Below are positions 27,101 to 27,700 of a stretch of 27,700 bases of DNA, piece after piece. Made by a program: the position numbers and the translations under genes. The stretch comes from a virus. The notes under the pieces are model-generated. The model was given only the letters and a program-made list of their open reading frames with translations. It did no database searches and was not told the DNA's origin. Numbering within the stretch: position 1 is the first letter of the stretch; each line of letters begins with the position of its first letter. The stretch spans positions 1-27,700 of IMG/VR virus record IMGVR_UViG_3300010373_001146; one strand, written 5' to 3'.

Positions 27101-27700
27101 CGGACCAGCCAGGGCAGCACCTACGTCTACAGCCGCGGCCAGACGCTGCGCATCAAGACGCCGCACGTCGGCCACGAGGTCAAGGACGTGGGCCTCAAAC
27201 AGGGCAGCGCCGTCACCTATTTCACGGACGAACAGGGTGCGAGAGAGATCGGCATGTGGAACAGCTTGCAGGGGGGCACCGGCAAGCGCTTGATCGTTCA
27301 GGGCGACGAGATCCTTTTAACCAGCCTCAATCCGCGCACCGGCCAGCGCGGTCTGGATGGCAAGGTCAGGATTCAGAGCACGGCGCCGCGGGAAGGTTTA
27401 TCGCCCGTTGAACTCTGGGATCCGTCCTCGCAGGGGAAAGGCTGGTTCCGGGCCAATCATCCCGGTAACGCCATCACCGCGATCGGGAAACCGGACCGGG
27501 ACATTCACAGGCAATTTGTGGCCGCGGCCCTGGCGGCTGGCAAGCAGATCCCGAGCGAGGTGCTGCGCGAGTATCCCGAGTTGGCTCGGCAAGCTGGGGC
27601 AAAACATCTCTCCTCTCAGCGCCTGGAGGCCGGCCGCGCCTCGTGGGTGCCCTGGGTCGTCAAGTCTGGCCCCCACAAGGGCCGAGCGGCCTGGAAGAAC
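24167..27700 (+). CDS. Portal protein (DUF935-like) fused to a 2H phosphoesterase and further domains (partial)
   Basis: Open without a stop from ATG 24167 to the window end, 1178 codons. Residues 1-375 resemble DUF935 portal proteins: VEPMRRDPQVRLCLRYLVTP, YPYGRAAAEVLY, DPYYGKSALLAAWLPWRLKN, and DVQIQRGIGIPDGIITDSGS near 305-325. Then come an Ala/Gly-rich linker (380-460), GPRGGKRW at 462, and a helical, partly hydrophobic region (510-710). Next is a 2H-phosphoesterase-like domain with its two H-x-T motifs, HVT at 763-765 and HIT at 842-844. GPHGGQGW follows at 918, then unrecognised sequence including AAALAAGKQIPSEVLREYPE, and a third motif GPHKGRAAW at 1168. Ordinary portals have 400-550 residues, so this is a polyprotein or a fusion with cargo domains. 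Two 28-base heptamer repeats lie inside it. Confidence 0.7.
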   Translation, partial: MASDDAKKQELLQVLSKNYRPAVLGAPSALWNLSATLGFTLAQVEPMRRDPQVRLCLRYLVTPLQTAEFEPVEATDKEVAAFVTRQFRRFFQRSLGVALEMYPYGRAAAEVLYRDTPRGLEFDDLKYLAPRDAALYTIDGQAAFVRLSGSGTSLSGYVGASRDAAQSGPLDLWLAQEGRPAKGFWITHDPLYDPYYGKSALLAAWLPWRLKNLPTGGAMDSLAKWFYRHGYKGYIGRHPNALYQDSAEDTPADAQALMRQMLESLKTGADIVLDNSRDEKGEYQWSIDSYGEINGDATGLTAYVDFLDVQIQRGIGIPDGIITDSGSQGYAGRKIPEDAFYAGAEMDFNRIVETFDEQVCRPLVQLRWGRAADYAIKPKPLVPIRQQAAQQSMQGAAQPGAGGAGGSEESALAGVAQASGQGNARPGGVSALGHNRLGEDEEDGVYHGQEPPGAGWVEIAPGPRGGKRWKRPEPRAKSQEPEGPGPGTGRSPLVSRLLRSGAAAQTTARDAAARVGGAVWKKLSPKAQARLTRTWKLAKAVEHTVMVGFRKTEAIAREAGRARGLSGPQVARLGRVLATADLVLSWAVNFPAVTAATGNPLLGKLSSWVPAASLAYIAFSGARNPFATARAAWTVLSSRERIAQSPEPKRRLSGSRLSDLGSRLDRLVQAIAQHGADDWWQALLYAALDQCRGGMGDALAKADAAYRRCPAPPGQSQKLSAGPHRYGTTQFNLPPTLAQKVRRLALRIPDADLAGDGREDEPHVTCKYGLHKPVTLNKISSLIKGFGPVPLKLGKLSVFPATDAGGHDVLKIEVISPRLRRLNKLLSDNLPHTDSHSVYQPHITLAYLRPGLGRKHAGEGSHPLQGRSFQADALTCSPVQGEPGIVKLGKFRRGERDAQMGYQRMASATLPSWQPYQGPHGGQGWRNLRTGEIRYQDKPPEEHSAVPDPGKDTPAHANNKAPWHMTAAEFAKSGIQAFRTSQGSTYVYSRGQTLRIKTPHVGHEVKDVGLKQGSAVTYFTDEQGAREIGMWNSLQGGTGKRLIVQGDEILLTSLNPRTGQRGLDGKVRIQSTAPREGLSPVELWDPSSQGKGWFRANHPGNAITAIGKPDRDIHRQFVAAALAAGKQIPSEVLREYPELARQAGAKHLSSQRLEAGRASWVPWVVKSGPHKGRAAWKN
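25583..25610 (+). repeat. Heptamer repeat 1 inside the portal polyprotein
   Basis: Three GAGCCAA units (25583-25603) and one GAGCCAG (25604-25610). The unit length of 7 is not a multiple of 3, so a change in unit number would shift the reading frame. It encodes PEPRAKSQEPEG in a linker. Confidence 0.85.
26126..26153 (-). repeat. Heptamer repeat 2, opposite orientation
   Basis: GGCTCTC at 26126-26132, 26133-26139 and 26147-26153, with GGATCTC at 26140-26146; on the complement this is GAGAGCC, related to repeat 1 but inverted. A degenerate GAGAGCG/CCAGAGCC stretch precedes it at 26082-26110. It encodes a Ser/Arg/Leu-rich linker. Confidence 0.8.

Noticed and set aside
1-27700. Integrase, attachment sites, tail tape measure and lysis genes
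   Set aside because: Looked for in both strands; no protein with a tyrosine or serine recombinase signature, no tape-measure-length helical protein and no peptidoglycan hydrolase is present in the window.

Overview
The window is a phage structural and accessory region, most likely a prophage or prophage-derived element, from a planctomycete of the Gemmataceae type. The host call rests on three things seen in the proteins. First, several accessory proteins carry the DWL[DE]E core of the 'repeat-companion' domain (TIGR02996) that is expanded in Gemmata. Second, three tandem minus-strand paralogues belong to the Gemmata family marked by EWLTSDDPQAML, ALLRDIFGNPFRP and HVRGCWVVDLLLGKE. Third, one protein begins with the planctomycete N-terminal motif LEVLESRCLPS. 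DNA is GC-rich almost throughout, with lower-GC patches at about 1430-1650, 15100-16000 and 16880-19130.

Layout. 1-1430: end of an upstream gene, a tiny Lys/Ala-rich protein, a ParB-like protein and a methyltransferase-like protein. 1431-1646: a regulatory gap with two sigma70-like promoters around an inverted repeat. 1647-4629: a DUF5131 (Gp37/Gp68) protein, a small-terminase-like protein and the large terminase. 4669-9077: a tightly coupled string of accessory genes, many joined by ATGA overlaps, three of them with DWL[DE]E domains. 9057-9713: a metallophosphoesterase on the opposite strand. 9866-13417: the head module, with a protease-scaffold gene that has a nested in-frame scaffold start, a decoration protein and a lambda-gpE-like major capsid protein, followed by a strong hairpin. 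13493-16874: small head/neck-type and hypothetical genes, a tRNA-Met(CAT)-like gene and a gp36-like (DUF1320) connector. 16882-19101: three tandem Gemmataceae-family paralogues on the minus strand. 19242-22914: a fibre-like protein, a DEDDy exonuclease, a GroES, a zinc-finger-like ORF, a P-loop kinase broken by an 80-bp insertion, and small genes. 22915-24122: a two-gene cassette bracketed by a perfect 20-bp inverted repeat. 24167 to the end: a very long open frame starting as a portal protein (DUF935-like) and continuing without a stop through a helical segment, a 2H-phosphoesterase domain and further unrecognised domains.

How it fits together. Terminase, protease-scaffold, decoration protein, capsid, gp36-like connector and portal form a nearly complete capsid-building and DNA-packaging set. 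Portal lies about 20 kb from terminase instead of beside it, and the space between is filled with host-like cargo genes. No tail tube, tape measure, integrase, lysis module or phage repressor is recognised here. The most unusual items are the portal polyprotein with its 2H domain and intragenic heptamer repeats, the inverted-repeat-bracketed cassette, the possible promoter motif shared by three structural modules, and the paralogue trio with inserted zinc-ribbon motifs.
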